From Chlorella sp. KRBP (lineage: Eukaryota > Chlorophyta > Trebouxiophyceae > Chlorellales > Chlorellaceae): a DNA stretch of 64,000 nucleotides. The notes beneath the pieces were generated by a model. That model did no database searches. It saw only the letters and a list, made by a program, of their open reading frames with translations, and was not told the DNA's origin. Below, piece by piece: positions 36,259-47,500 of the stretch. Numbering within the stretch: position 1 is the first letter of the stretch; each line of letters starts with the position of its first letter. The stretch covers positions 1 through 64,000 of the forward strand of contig QAXK01000864.1 in the NCBI GenBank assembly GCA_004335735.1, in the 5' to 3' direction. Made by a program: the position numbers and the translations under genes.

Positions 36259-36319
36259 CTTCTGCTGCTCTCTCCGCGCCAACACTGTGTGTGCTGATGG
36301 CGTAGCGTTTCCCGACCGC
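36259..36319. promoter_or_regulatory. Very short divergent intergenic segment
   Basis: 61 bp separate the ATG of the minus-strand membrane-protein gene (36258) from the ATG of the AT-hook gene (36320). The 5' UTRs must overlap, or one gene starts further downstream (for instance the ATG at 36392 in the AT-hook gene). No core promoter element is obvious. Confidence 0.45.
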
Positions 36320-39300
36320 ATGCAGTGGTACAGCGACGCCGCAGCACCGCCACACAGCACAGCAGCACTTGCAGCACTTGCAGCATATCCCAAGATGGAA
36401 GCAATGCAGACGGACATCGAGTCGCTGCTCAAGGGATTTACGCTGCTGCGGGATGTGCTGACGATTGACGCTGGGGACTTCAGCAACGCCGCGCGCACCA
36501 TCGAGGAGCTCGTGCCTCCTGCTCCGCAGCAGCAGGCGAAGCCGGGCCCTCCGCTCGACGAGTTCGGGAACCCCATCAAGAGGAAGCGCGGCAGGCCGAA
36601 GGGCAGCACCAACGGCGGCATCATTAAGGACCCAAAGGTCTGTGAAAATGTGGGATGGGATGGGGATGGGCAGCTGCTGGGCAGAGCTTTGGGCCGCGTG
36701 TGCGGGGCAGGGGACGTGCGGAAACTGGCAACAGCGGGCACTGGCGTGATGGGCTGGGCAGCTGCTGGCCTCAGCACTGGGGCAGCCTGAGATGCAGTGG
36801 CTAGCGATGGCAGCGCGGGGCGGGCACACATTGGTCTCGTGACGCTGCGTGGACTCGTAAACGCGCTGCACAGGTGCTGCAAGAGGAGCTGGAGCGCAAG
36901 CTGGCCGCGCTCACCATGCTGGAGCAGGAGAACCGCCAGCTCAACAACCGCTGCAAGGTCCTCGAGCTGGTGCGTGCGCCGCGTATCGTCGTCTTGGTCT
37001 CACGTGCCCATTCACCGAACACCAGCATGACCACGCACCTCGTGCACATGCCGCGCACAGCAGGTGATGGAGATCAAGCAGGAGGAGGTCAAGCGGCTGC
37101 AGGCGGTGCAGGCCGGGGAGGCGGACGCCCAGCTTGCTGCCGTCAAGCTCAGCACCGAGGTGCGGCGCGGGGCGGTAGCCATGGGGCGTGGGCGGGAGGA
37201 CGCAGCGGTGGCCCAAGCAGTAGTACCACTCACTCAGTGACTGTGCCGTGGACAACAGTGAGCCGCTGCTCTCTCCTCCCGTGTGTTTGCAGATCCTGAG
37301 CAACATGCGCATCCAGGATATGGCTGGCAAGGCCAAGGACCTCATGCTCAACGTGAGGCGGGCGGGCGAGCGTGAGGCGGGCCGTGCTGGCTGAGCAGCT
37401 TGGTGCATGTGCTCTTAGGTGGCGTGAGGGGCCATGCGCGCGGGAGGGTTGAGCACCGTGTGCGTGCTGTGCACGCGTGGTGGTGACGGTTGTGGACAAG
37501 TGTGCGTCACCATGCCCCGCAGGTGGGCGGTGCGTTGATGAAGAGTGAGCTGGACGGGGACATGACGCGCCTGGTGGCGCACGTGGCGCCGCTGCGCATC
37601 GCGCTCAAGGTGCGTGGGCCTTCAGCCTGTGGAGGAGACCCGCACGGGCGTTGTCTCTGGTCAGGACAGGACGCAGCAGCGCCTCATTAGTATTGCCGTG
37701 CTGATGCCACTCTGCTCCCGGGGCCGCAGTACATCACGCTGCTGCGGCCGGACCGTCTGCTCATGTCGGGCTGCAACGTGCTGGAGATGATGAACTGCCT
37801 CGAGGACGTGTCCGTGGCGCCAGAGGTGAGTACCTACCGAGTGGAGTGCCTCCCCAGTTGCCTGGTGCCGTGAGCAGACGCACACCGTGAAGGAGCACAC
37901 CCTCGCTTACAGGCAGGCCCTTGTGGCAGCCCTCACACCATGTTCAGCTCAGGCAGGCGCCACCACTGACGACACTGCCGATGCCGTCCTGCTTGCGTGT
38001 GCGCAGTCGCACTGGGCCGAGGTGGTGGACCGCCTGCAGGTGACGCGTGAGCAGAGCATGTGGGCGTGGACGCTCAAGGAGATGTTCAACCGCTGGCACG
38101 CCAAGCTCATGGCGGAGCGGGGCGAGATCAGTGCCGCCATCAGCCAGCTGCTCAGCGTCAACCGATACGGCAACGTGAGGCCTTTTGGTGCACTTGATCT
38201 GTGCGGCGCGAGCGGGGCGGCAGGACGGAGCCAAGGGGGGCTGACCAACGGCGCACTACTGCACCATGCCTCTGCAAGTGTGTGGCCTGACTGCAGAGTG
38301 TGCAAGGCGTGTGCTGCCCGTGCCGTTTGCGTGCGGCGTGCATGCGTGCGGCAGGTGTTTGACGGGACGTTCCTGGGCACCATCACCGACACCATCCTGC
38401 TGGACAAAATGCACGCAAACATCATCAAGGAGAGGTGCGTGTGCCCCCCTGGGCGGGTGTGGACCATCCCTCAACCGGGTAGACAGCACGCAGCTGCCTG
38501 TCGCCGTGCTGTAACAACATGCCGTGCTGGCGTGGCGTGGTGGGGTGCGCGCAGGTGCCTCATCGTGCTGGCGGCCCAGGTGTTTGCGCACAAGATCCTC
38601 ACCGACGTGCAGGTATGCATCATATGATATGGCGCATGCCCGCTGCACAGCATGCATGGTGCAGCAGCAGCCATGTGCCTAGGCATAGCACCTGCTATTG
38701 CGAAGCACCTCCAAATGCACTTCTGCGCTGCTTGGCTTAGCACCTGATATGGCATAGCACCTCAAAACTTTGCGCATTGACTGCTTGGCCCTGCAGGTGG
38801 CGCGGCTGATTGTGTATGCCTACCCGTACGTCAGCGACGACATTGCAGTGCTGGCAGAGGTGGCCTCCCGCCACGGCCCGCCCACGCACGTGCCGGTGCC
38901 GCTCTCCGCCGCCGCCGCCGCCGCCACCAAGGTCGCCGTGGCCACGCTGCTGCAGCAGGACAAGCAGCAGACGCAGCTGCTCACCACCGCCAGCGACCAC
39001 GACAACAGCGTGCCACCGGGTGCCTCGTCCTCAGGCTTCCACACTGCCGGCGCCAGCGATGGTGGCGGTGCCAGCACCAGCGGCCTGGGCACAGCGGGCA
39101 CCAGCGCCGCGCTGCAAGCAGGCCCCTCCAGTGCCCCAGCGCCGCTGCTGCCCTCCTCGTCCACGCAGCGCCAGCCCACAGGCGCGGCCATTGCCAGCGC
39201 CGCCGCCGCCGCCGCACTCGCCGCTGCCTCCACCGGACAGGTGCCTGCTTACCTGCTGCAGGCAGCGGCGCAGGCGGGCACACCGCTGCTGCCCTCAGGC

Positions 39301-40644
39301 CAGCTGCAGCCCAGCAGCGCACCACCCATCCTCCTCCTACCGCCCCACTCAGTCGCACCCGTCCTACCGTCCGCCATCAGCTCCTCCGGTGCCACGGACG
39401 CCCGCCACAGCAGCGCAGGCAGCGCCGCCATCACGCCCACCGTGGGCATGTTGGTGGGCAACCGGAGCCATGTGGTGGGGCCGTCGGCGCCTGGGGGGCC
39501 AGCGGCGGCGGCAGCGGTCGCGGCAGCCATGGCCGTGGCGCACAGCGGCGCTAACCCCGTGAGCACGGGTGGTGCCCTGCAGCGCGTCACATTGGCGGCA
39601 GCACCTGGCAAGGGGACAGGAGGGCCGCCCGTGGTGACGACGGTGGTGGCTCCGCTGGGTGCGAGGGGCGGCCACCAGGACATGCCTGCCTGGCAGCAGC
39701 AGCAGCAGCAGAACAAGGCTGGTGGTGGTGGTGGTGGTGGTGGGGATGCTGGGCTGGAGGCGAGCGTGGCGCAGTCGCAGCAGCAGCAGCGGGTCAGCAT
39801 CCTGGCGGCAGCAAAGGGCTCGTGCGACAACCCAGCGCACCACCACCCTGGCCGGTGCAGCACCGCCGGGCAGCAGCAGCAGATGCAGCACAAGCAGCAG
39901 CAGATGCAGCTGGAGGGGGAGGGCGTCACGCACAGGAGCAGTCACACGGGGTCCTCGGCTGCAGCGGCAGCAGCTGCCCCACCCGCCCACCACACGCCTT
40001 TGTCGGACCAAGGCCAAGGCCAAGGCCAGGCGGTGCTGCTGCCCACGCAAGGTCAAGATACAGCCGGCACCGGGAGCCAGCAGCAAGCGGCCATGGGTGG
40101 CGACGCGGCGGCCAGAGCGCAGCAGCAGGCAGATGAGGACGATGACGAGGCGGATGCGCTGCTGAGCGCGCTGCTCGAGGCGCCCACGCCGCCCCTGGCG
40201 CTCCCGCCCGACACCGCGCCCTCATTTGAGCCCCCGCACATGGACCAGCTCCTGCAGCAAGTGCTGGACGACCTGCCCACCATGGAGGACAATGCGGCGG
40301 GACAATGGGGGGCTGGTGGCAGCACGAGTGCGCAGCCGCAGTATGGCGGCGGTGCCGAGGTGGCAACCACGTTTGGGTCAGCGCAGGCGGCGGCGGCGCT
40401 GGCGGGGGCAGCAGGTAGCGGTCGCTTGGCCAGCCAGGTGGGGGCCTTTGGGCCGGACGGGCAGCCGCTGTTCGACGTGGGGAGCTTGGGGCTGGGCGGG
40501 ATCCAGCGCGGGGACAGCAGCACGCTCAACATGTGGAACAGCCTGATGGGGGACCTAGCCTCGCCGTCAGACCCCGCCATGGCGCGCCAGCTGCTCATCC
40601 ACCAGCAGCAGCAGCAGCAACAGCAGCAGCAGGCCCGGTCGTGA
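36320..40644 (+). CDS. AT-hook / coiled-coil protein with Q-rich C-terminus, putative transcription regulator
   Basis: Ten exons: 36320-36637, 36874-36969, 37064-37159, 37293-37352, 37523-37609, 37730-37825, 38007-38174, 38355-38434, 38555-38612, 38797-40644. They give 968 residues. Near residue 90 is KRKRGRPKGS, a canonical AT-hook (GRP core with basic flanks) that binds the minor groove of AT-rich DNA. A heptad-like coiled coil follows at once (LEQENRQLNNRCKVLEL, then IKQEEVKRLQAV), so a bZIP-like reading is possible. A helical middle contains WAWTLKEMFNRWHAKLMAER. The last exon encodes over 600 residues of Ala/Gly/Gln/Ser-rich sequence with poly-Gln and poly-Gly runs, typical of activation domains. 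I know no named orthologue. Most introns are phase 0. Confidence 0.65.
38690..38767. repeat. Interspersed AGCACCT repeats in an intron
   Basis: Four copies of AGCACCT (two within GCATAGCACCT) in the last intron of the AT-hook gene. Short and imperfect. Confidence 0.5.
39718..39742 (+). repeat. Coding (GGT)n tract (poly-Gly)
   Basis: A triplet run inside the last exon of the AT-hook gene, translating to poly-Gly. A CAG run (poly-Gln) lies just before it at about 39694-39712, and another is at the gene end near 40600-40632. Confidence 0.9.
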
Positions 40645-40903
40645 CCCCCCTCCCCCTCCACCACCCCCTTAAGGCCCCCTCGTGCCCCACATGCTCCTTC
40701 TTCTTCTCCTGCTCTGCTCCCGCCGCTAACCATAAGGGTTTGCAATTTCTCATTACCGGTGAACGAAGCGGCGAAAGCAGCAGAAGGAGAAGAGCACACG
40801 ATATAACACGCACGGGCCTGTGGTGCTGGGCACAGGCTCATCCTCTTCGCGATCGCGCTTCCTCTCACCGCTAGTTGGTCCTCGTCGACAACAGTCGGTA
40901 AAA
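40645..40903 (+). promoter_or_regulatory. 3' flank of the AT-hook gene and 5' region of the thioredoxin gene
   Basis: About 260 bp without a gene. It starts with a C-rich 3' UTR-like part and then an AT-richer patch (CATAAGGGTTTGCAATTTCT, about 40731-40750) that may belong to the next promoter. Confidence 0.35.
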
Positions 40904-41948
40904 ATGCGCCTCGGCGTCAGGGCAGCGTCCCACACCGGGACGCCAGTGAGCGCGCATCACGACGCCGTGCGCCGGCGCGTAGAGTGGTAAGGGGGGCCGC
41001 TTTTGCTCGCCGTGTCGACAATCTTGTGGTGGGTGCCGCTCGCCCTGCGGCCAAAACACGGCGTGCTAGCGCGACACACTGCGCAGGCAACTCCATCGGT
41101 CGGCATCGGAGCTTGAGGCGCACGCTGCGGAGCCCCATCGCCGATGGTGAGCCGATGTGCATCGCGGATGGTGGCTGCAACGGCACACTGGCGCCAGGGG
41201 AAGCGCAAGTAGCAGTGTGCCAGCAATGTGCTGCAATGGTGCACTGCGCAGGCACGAAGCTCCCAGCAGCCTGGTGGCGTGCGGGAGCGCGGACGAGTAC
41301 AAGGCGCTGGTCGCCCGCGCAGCCCAGGAGGGCAAGCTCCTCGTGGCCAAGATGTACACAGAGAACTGCTACGTGAGTGGCCATTGATGTGGGTGACGGC
41401 CCGCGGGCGGCGCGCACCCTGTTGTGTCCAATGGCCAATCAGCGTGCCAAGCCGTCGGATCTGCCCCGCCTGCGGCGCAGGTGTGCAAGAGCCTGTACCC
41501 CAAGATCCGCAGCATTGCGGCGGAGAATGACGACGTGCTGTGGGCCAAGCTAAACGGTAGCGAGCCCGAGATGGTGGAGCTCTTCAACGCGCTGGGGGTC
41601 ACCAAGGTGCGGGCATGGGGGCTCCTGTCCTGGCTGCTGTATCGAAAGGGCCTAGTGGAGGTCATGATGAGCACGCTGCTATCCCTTTCACACAAAGGTG
41701 CGCGCCTCGTATGTGTGTGCCTGCAGGTGCCCCTGTTCCACATGGTGCTTGACGGCCAGCTGGTGGCGGAGCTGTCTGCCTCGCTCAGCCCCGAGAAGCT
41801 AGCCACCTTCAGGCAGCAGCTGGCCACGCACAAGCACGCCGCCCGGACCTTGTCCGCCAGGGGCCAGCAGGACGGCCCTGCGGCTGCTGGTGACGTCGCC
41901 GAGCAGCAGCAGCAGCAGGAGCAGCAGCGGGAGGCCATTGCCGCCTGA
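40904..41948 (+). CDS. Atypical thioredoxin-like protein (ACHT-like), CYVC active site
   Basis: Proposed exons: 40904-40986, 41252-41372, 41481-41606, 41727-41948, giving 183 residues in frame. The core is a thioredoxin fold: DEYKALVARAAQEGKLLVAK, active site ENCYVCKSLYPKI (Cys about 67 and 70), LWAKLNGSEPEMVELFNALG and VTKVPLFHMVLDGQLVAEL, where VP carries the cis-proline. The block CKSLYPKI resembles plastid ACHT thioredoxins, but the usual WCGPC or CGSC is replaced by CYVC. Such proteins pass redox signals to target dithiols. The first exon is the weak point: its 28 residues are rich in Arg and His and might be a short transit peptide. Another 5' exon arrangement (acceptor at 41223) is possible. 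The C-terminus is Gln-rich. Confidence 0.65.
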
Positions 41949-43374
41949 GCTCAGAGGTGCAGTATCACGACGACTGCCATCATGGGCCACCAGCGCCACG
42001 CGGACTGGCCTTTCTAGCGCAGTGCGTGTGTGATTGGCGCACGCGGGTGGAAGCAGGGCCTTCGGATGGGATGGGCAGCACTGTATGCTGTCCTATGTCG
42101 ATCCGCCGTGAGCACGAACGCGCGTGCGAACATGTCGGAATGTGGACACGGCATGCCTATCAGTGCTGCCAAGTTGGTGATAACGCTGGGTAAGGCAGCA
42201 GTTGGGCGGTGGCGGTTATGGCTTGTACATTGAATAAGGACTCCATAACACGCGTGGTTGCAGGAGCTGTGTACCCTGGCACCCTGCGGGGTGTGCATAC
42301 GTGCATGTAGCACGGGTTGAAACCAACACGCGCGGCAGTGCTGCCCTTTTTGGCCGAGGTTCCACGTGCTCGGACTACTGCAGTGCCCTGCTGTGCGCAC
42401 GCATTGCAGCGCCCCCCGGGCAAACAGGCAGCGTGCGTCGCTGTGCGTCGCCTGGGTTGATCTTGGTGGCCGGTGGCGGCCAGTGTTGGACGGTAATGCT
42501 GGGTGTATGGTGTTTTGCTCTGGTCCAGCCATCGGGCAAGCGGGCGGGCAGGCGGGGTGGGACGCGCTCTCACACGTGGGATGCTTTACCTGGTCTCAAG
42601 CCGTGGTCCACTCTTCGGATGTTGTTGTAGTTGCCGCTTGCACCCTATTCATATCGTTTCGGGCGGGCGACGCGCCCACTGCTTCCATGCTGCTTGTGCC
42701 GGAGCCTTGCGTGCCACATACCTGTGCCCGCCAGCTCTGGGCGCAGGCCTTACCAAAAGCCGTTCATCGTGCGCCGGTTTTCTTTTTGGGATGACCCAGC
42801 AGCATGCGCAGGTCTGCTTGATGGTGCCCGTCCCCATGAACCCGGTGGCGTGTCCTCGCTGCTCACTTGAGCAAGCGCCACGGTCCTGGGAGTCATGGGG
42901 CGGCTGCTCATGGGGCAACAATGTCTGGGGCCTTCTTTCCCTTTTAGCTCCAATGATGGGCGAATGCACGGGGGCACATCGGCCCCGTGGTGTGAACAAA
43001 TTGACGGCGTCCCAGACCAATAACTCGCTTTCCATACCGTCTCGCTCCAACTCGCTTGGTGTTGCTGGCGGGGACGGGCGGTTTGCTGATGCCACCTCTC
43101 TTCGCATTTACCTGTACGTATATTGTGTGGCTTCCTGACCTGCCGAGCACGCCTTGGTGCGTGGTGCGTAGTACGATATTTGTACGACCTCACCTGCAAG
43201 CGCCCAGTCGCCCAATCCTGGCAGACCTGAGGCAGACTTCAGCTGCTGTGCCTCCCGTGAGTGCACACATTATCCCCTCTCTGTGGACCCCGCCCTCTGT
43301 GCGGGGCGCGCCCATGCACCCCACACGCGTGCCCCACCCGTGTGAGGGCCAGAACTCCCAGCAGCTGCAGCGCC
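41949..43374. other. Intergenic region
   Basis: About 1.4 kb between the thioredoxin stop and the proteasome beta-3 start. I see no in-phase exon chain, RNA gene or repeat of note. The last 100 bp or so before 43375 should hold the PBC/PSMB3 promoter and 5' UTR; no TATA box is visible. Confidence 0.5.
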
Positions 43375-44236
43375 ATGTCGATCTTCGAGTACAACGGAGC
43401 TGCCATCGTGGCCATGGCCGGCAAGAACTGCGTGGCCATCGCCTCGGACTTGCGCTTCGGCGTGCAGCTACAGACCATCACCACCGACTGCCCCAAAGTG
43501 TACAAGATTCACGACAAGCTCTTCATCGGGCTATCGGGCCTCGCCACGGACGCGCAGACGCTGCAGCAGAAGCTGGTCTTCAGGTGTGCTCATCCCCGCA
43601 CTGGCGGGAGGGGCCCAGCGCAGCACACAGCCAACAGCATATAGCACGGCCGCTGAGCAGATCCCTGTGGTCGGCGACCTGCGCCTCCCCGTCGCACCAC
43701 GGCTTCACTCGCGATCGCGGATCTCGCGGAGCGCAGGCAGAGGAGGGGGAACTACTGCTAGGTGCAGCATGAGCAGCTCCGTGCTTCAATCCTGATCAAA
43801 TCCTTGGTGGCATGCTCCTCCTTACCGCAGGCACAACCTCTACAAGCTGCGGGAGGAGCGCAACATGCGCCCCACCACGTTTGGGCACCTGGTGTCAGCG
43901 CTTCAATATGAGCGGCGGTTCGGGCCCTACTTCGCGGGGCCGGTCATCGCGGGGCTGGACGACGACGGCACGCCATACCTGTGCGGCATGGACTCAATCG
44001 GCGCTATGGAGACGGCCAAGGACTTCATGGTGCAGGGCACGTCGCCAGAGTCGCTCTACGGCATGTGCGAGAGCATGTGGCGGGAGAACATGGAGCCGGA
44101 GGAGCTGTTTGAGACGCTGGCGCAGTGCTTGCTCTCGGGCGTAGACCGCGACGCTTTGGCGGGCTGGGGTGCCGTGGTGCACGTCATCACAGCGGACAAG
44201 GTCATCACGCGCACCATCAAGGGCCGCATGGACTAG
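43375..44236 (+). CDS. PBC1: 20S proteasome subunit beta-3
   Basis: Two exons, 43375-43583 and 43831-44236, encode 204 residues, the usual length for this subunit. It starts MSIFEYNGAAIVAMAGKNCV with no propeptide, as in all beta-3 subunits. It continues ASDLRFGVQLQTITTDCPKV, GLSGLATDAQTLQQKL, RPTTFGHLVSALQYERRFGP and GLDDDGTPYLCGMDSIGAM, and ends VITRTIKGRMD. Beta-3 is a structural, catalytically inactive subunit of the inner beta ring; it lacks the N-terminal catalytic Thr. It acts in nucleus and cytoplasm in protein turnover. The gene is intact and its single intron (247 bp) is unusual here for being alone. Confidence 0.97.
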
Positions 44237-44531
44237 AGGGCGCTGAAAAGGGGGGGGGGACCATGTACCACACCCACCAGCGCTCCTCGCTCCCCTCCCT
44301 GGAGTCCATCCGTCCCTAGCCGTTTACTGCTGACGCTTGACGTCTCACTACCGACTGCTGCGGTGCTGCCCATGGACTTTTATGGCGGCTCGCTTGCTTT
44401 TATCAGGGCTCCCTCATTCGCTTGCGCTGTGCTCTCTGGCCTTTGCACATTGGTGCTTGACCGAGGCAAAGCGTGGGAAAACGACAAGGTTGTGCCAAGG
44501 CGATGCGCACGCAGGCTCTCCCCTACGCTCA
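44237..44531. other. Convergent 3' ends of PBC1 and the mS45-like gene
   Basis: 295 bp between two stop codons on opposite strands. A G8 run follows the PBC1 stop (about 44248-44260). No gene is seen; these are presumably two 3' UTRs. Confidence 0.5.
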
Positions 44532-47500
44532 TCAGAGGAGCTCTGGCTTGCGCTTGATGCGGTTGATGGTGTAGTGGACGGCGCGCTCGTGAGGCTCAAG
44601 CTGACGCTGCCGCCGCTCCTGCACAGCAACAAGGGCACAGCACCAAACGGGCGCCGACGTGTGGTTCTGCCAGCTTATGTTGGGATAGCCAGTGCCAACA
44701 AAAGCCGCGCTCTCACCTGCCAGACGCGCTCCTTCTCGTTGAGCGGCCGCCGTGTGGCGCCGTCGGGCTCCACCACAAAGAGCGGCGGGTAGCGCGTGGC
44801 GCCGTCAGCGGCAATGTCGTACACCACCAGGGGCACCTGGTCCAGGCGGCTCTCCAGGTTGGCGGCGGCGCGCGGCTGGCTGCCGTCCCACACGCCCAGC
44901 CCACGCTGCGCACACACACACAGCACGCGAGGCGGCATGGTGGGGCACACCATTGTCCAGAGCCTCGCCACAAACAGACATCCGGCACATGGCACGGCAC
45001 CGTTAGACTCTCGCTATCGGGGGCATGCCCACACGTGTGCCATGTCCACTGCCCATGCGCCGCACCACTCCACTCACCAGTCCGAGGTTGAAGAGCAGGT
45101 CCTGCGTGAAGCGCTGCACAAGCACCTCCTCCTGCTTTTGCGCCAACTCGCGGTTGATGCGCGACAGCTGGCTCTCCTCCAGCTCGTCAAGCGTGGAAAG
45201 CGCCTGGCCCTGCAAGTGCAAACAAGACACCCAACCACCACCACCACACCCAGAGTCAGTCTGGCACAACCACGCCGCCGCCACCACAGGTTCTGCTCGC
45301 CAGAGCTGGCTGCTCCAGATGCGACGCTCAACACACTCTCCTCCATGCACTGCATCAGAGTTCAGGACTCGTGCCTCACCTCCATGGCGGGCAGAGTGGC
45401 CACGCGCGCCACCTGCCTCTCCCCAGAGCCCCGGTTGTACCGCTTGTTGCCTGGGTAGGCGTCCATCCACGCCGCCACCATGTCCCAGTTGCCCGAGGAG
45501 GCGCCCTTGGCACCCAGAGCGCGGTCGCCAACACCTGCACGGGGGGGCCAACACACCGCCGGGTACACGCATGGTGCTCAGCCGCTCCACCTACGCGAGC
45601 AGCTCTTCCTTGCTGCATTGCCCTACATGCAGTAGCACAGACATGCTGCTGCGCCGATTGCCCCCAAGCTTGCACTTACGGTCCTGCACCAGCCCGTTGC
45701 CCTCCTCCTCATCGTCCGTTGCGACCTCCCCGCCCGCTGCCGCCACCTCTGAAGCCACAGGTGGGTGCCCCGGTGCCGCACGCAGGCGTGCGCGCAGCTG
45801 CACCGCCGTGGCCCGGTCGCCAGCCGCCTCCAGCTGCCTGGCAGCTTCCACCAGCGTGGCGCGGGAGGGTGCGGCGGGGTCCGCCTCAATCATCCACTGC
45901 AAGGCATATCCACACACAGCACGCAGATTCCACTCGCTTGGAACCATGCGCAACATACTCCTGCTCAACTGCCAGCCACCTGGCTAGGAATGCAACCGCA
46001 CAGGCGGGCGGCAGCAGTGCAAGGTAGTCAGGCCGCCTGCTCACCTTGAGCACTTGTGCCGCCGCCGGCCGTCCCTCCACCAGCTCCCTGGCCAGCTGCT
46101 GCTGCATCGCCGCCGCCGTCGCCTTGTACTGCGACCGCAGCCGCTGCAGCTCGGGCAGCACGCCCATCACGCCCGCCAGCGTCGCTGAGGCTGCACCTGA
46201 GGTCGCTTTGCCTGCTGCCGCAGCCCCCGGTGGGTGCAGCAGCGCCCGTGCGCTGTCAAGGGCTTGCATGGCGGCGTGCACGGCGGTGAGGCGGTCCTGC
46301 AGCTGCTGGTACTGCGTGGGTGAGAGGTACGTGGCGCCCAGCAGGTCGTGTGTGAGGTCGGGCAGCGGGGCGGCGCCGGCTGCCTGCCGCTGCTGCGGTG
46401 AGTCTGCCAGCGGGGAGGCGAGGCGTGTTCTGAGCGACGGGAGGTCCGCACCTGCAAACATGTGTCAAGCACGGTGAGCAGCCAGCCACACACGCTCGTC
46501 AAAGAGTCTTCCGTGTGTGTGACGGACTGTGTGTGTCACGGACCGTGTGTGTGACAGACCGTGTGTGACGGACCGTGTGTGTCACGGACCGTGTGTGTGA
46601 CGGACAATGTAAAGGCAGTCACTGTGTATTAAGTGTACAAGCGTGACGCGCACCTGCAGCGTTGAGCGTGGCGGCCAGGTGCGGCATGCCATCCAGGAAC
46701 TGCGTGCGCAGCGGCGGGGCCAGCGACGCCAGCGTGCGCATCAGCAGCTGCGGCGTGCCCACCAGCGGCGCCACCGCCGCCTCCAGGGCCTGCTGCTGGC
46801 TGGGCGCTGACGCGGGCGCGGCGGACAGGAGCTTGGTGAGGGCAGCACCCACTGCGTGCACCTGCCTCTCCTGCTCCAGCACTGCGCTGCGCCACACTGG
46901 CGGTGATGATGATGATGAGGAGGCAGTGGTGGTCGGGGAGGTGCCGGGCTCCTGTGGTGCGTGCGTGGTGGCTGCAGGGCCGGGCAGCACCAGCAGCGCC
47001 GCGTCCAGGGCGTCAAACAGGTCTGAGGTGGCTGCTCTCAGCTGCTGTGTGGCGCGCAGCACTGCCCGGGCAGCGCCCACCGACCCTGGTGACGCGGGCC
47101 CACTGCCGCTGCTGCTGCTCCCTGCGTCCTCACTGCCTTCCTTGGCACCCTGGTCACCCGCAGCGACAGCACCAGGCGCCGCCACCTCCTGCTGCAGTGT
47201 CGCCTGCAGTGCCGCCACCTGTGCGTCAAGCGCGCCCAGCGCTTGCTCCCGCGCAGCACGCAGGTCGTACCCGTGTGCCGCCAGAAGCCCTGCCAGCTGC
47301 CTCTGCAGGCGCTGCGCCACCGCCCGCGCGCGCGGCAGCGCCACAAACACCGGCAGCGTGGCGTGGTCCACATCCTCCAGCTGCTCAGCGCCCTCACTAC
47401 CCTCTGACGCCTCGCTGCCCTGCTGCTGGGGTGTGGAGGCAGCGGCGGGTGTGGCGCGCAACCGGCGCAGGCGCCTCTGCCCGCGCTGCTGCAGCTGGCT

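Noticed and set aside
36287..36319. Upstream in-frame extension of the AT-hook gene
   Set aside because: The frame opens with GTG at 36287, not ATG. The first real ATG is at 36320.
40984..41376. Basic, transit-peptide-like frame before the thioredoxin
   Set aside because: It starts with GTG and has no upstream ATG in frame. An ATG exon at 40904-40986 splices cleanly to the thioredoxin frame instead.
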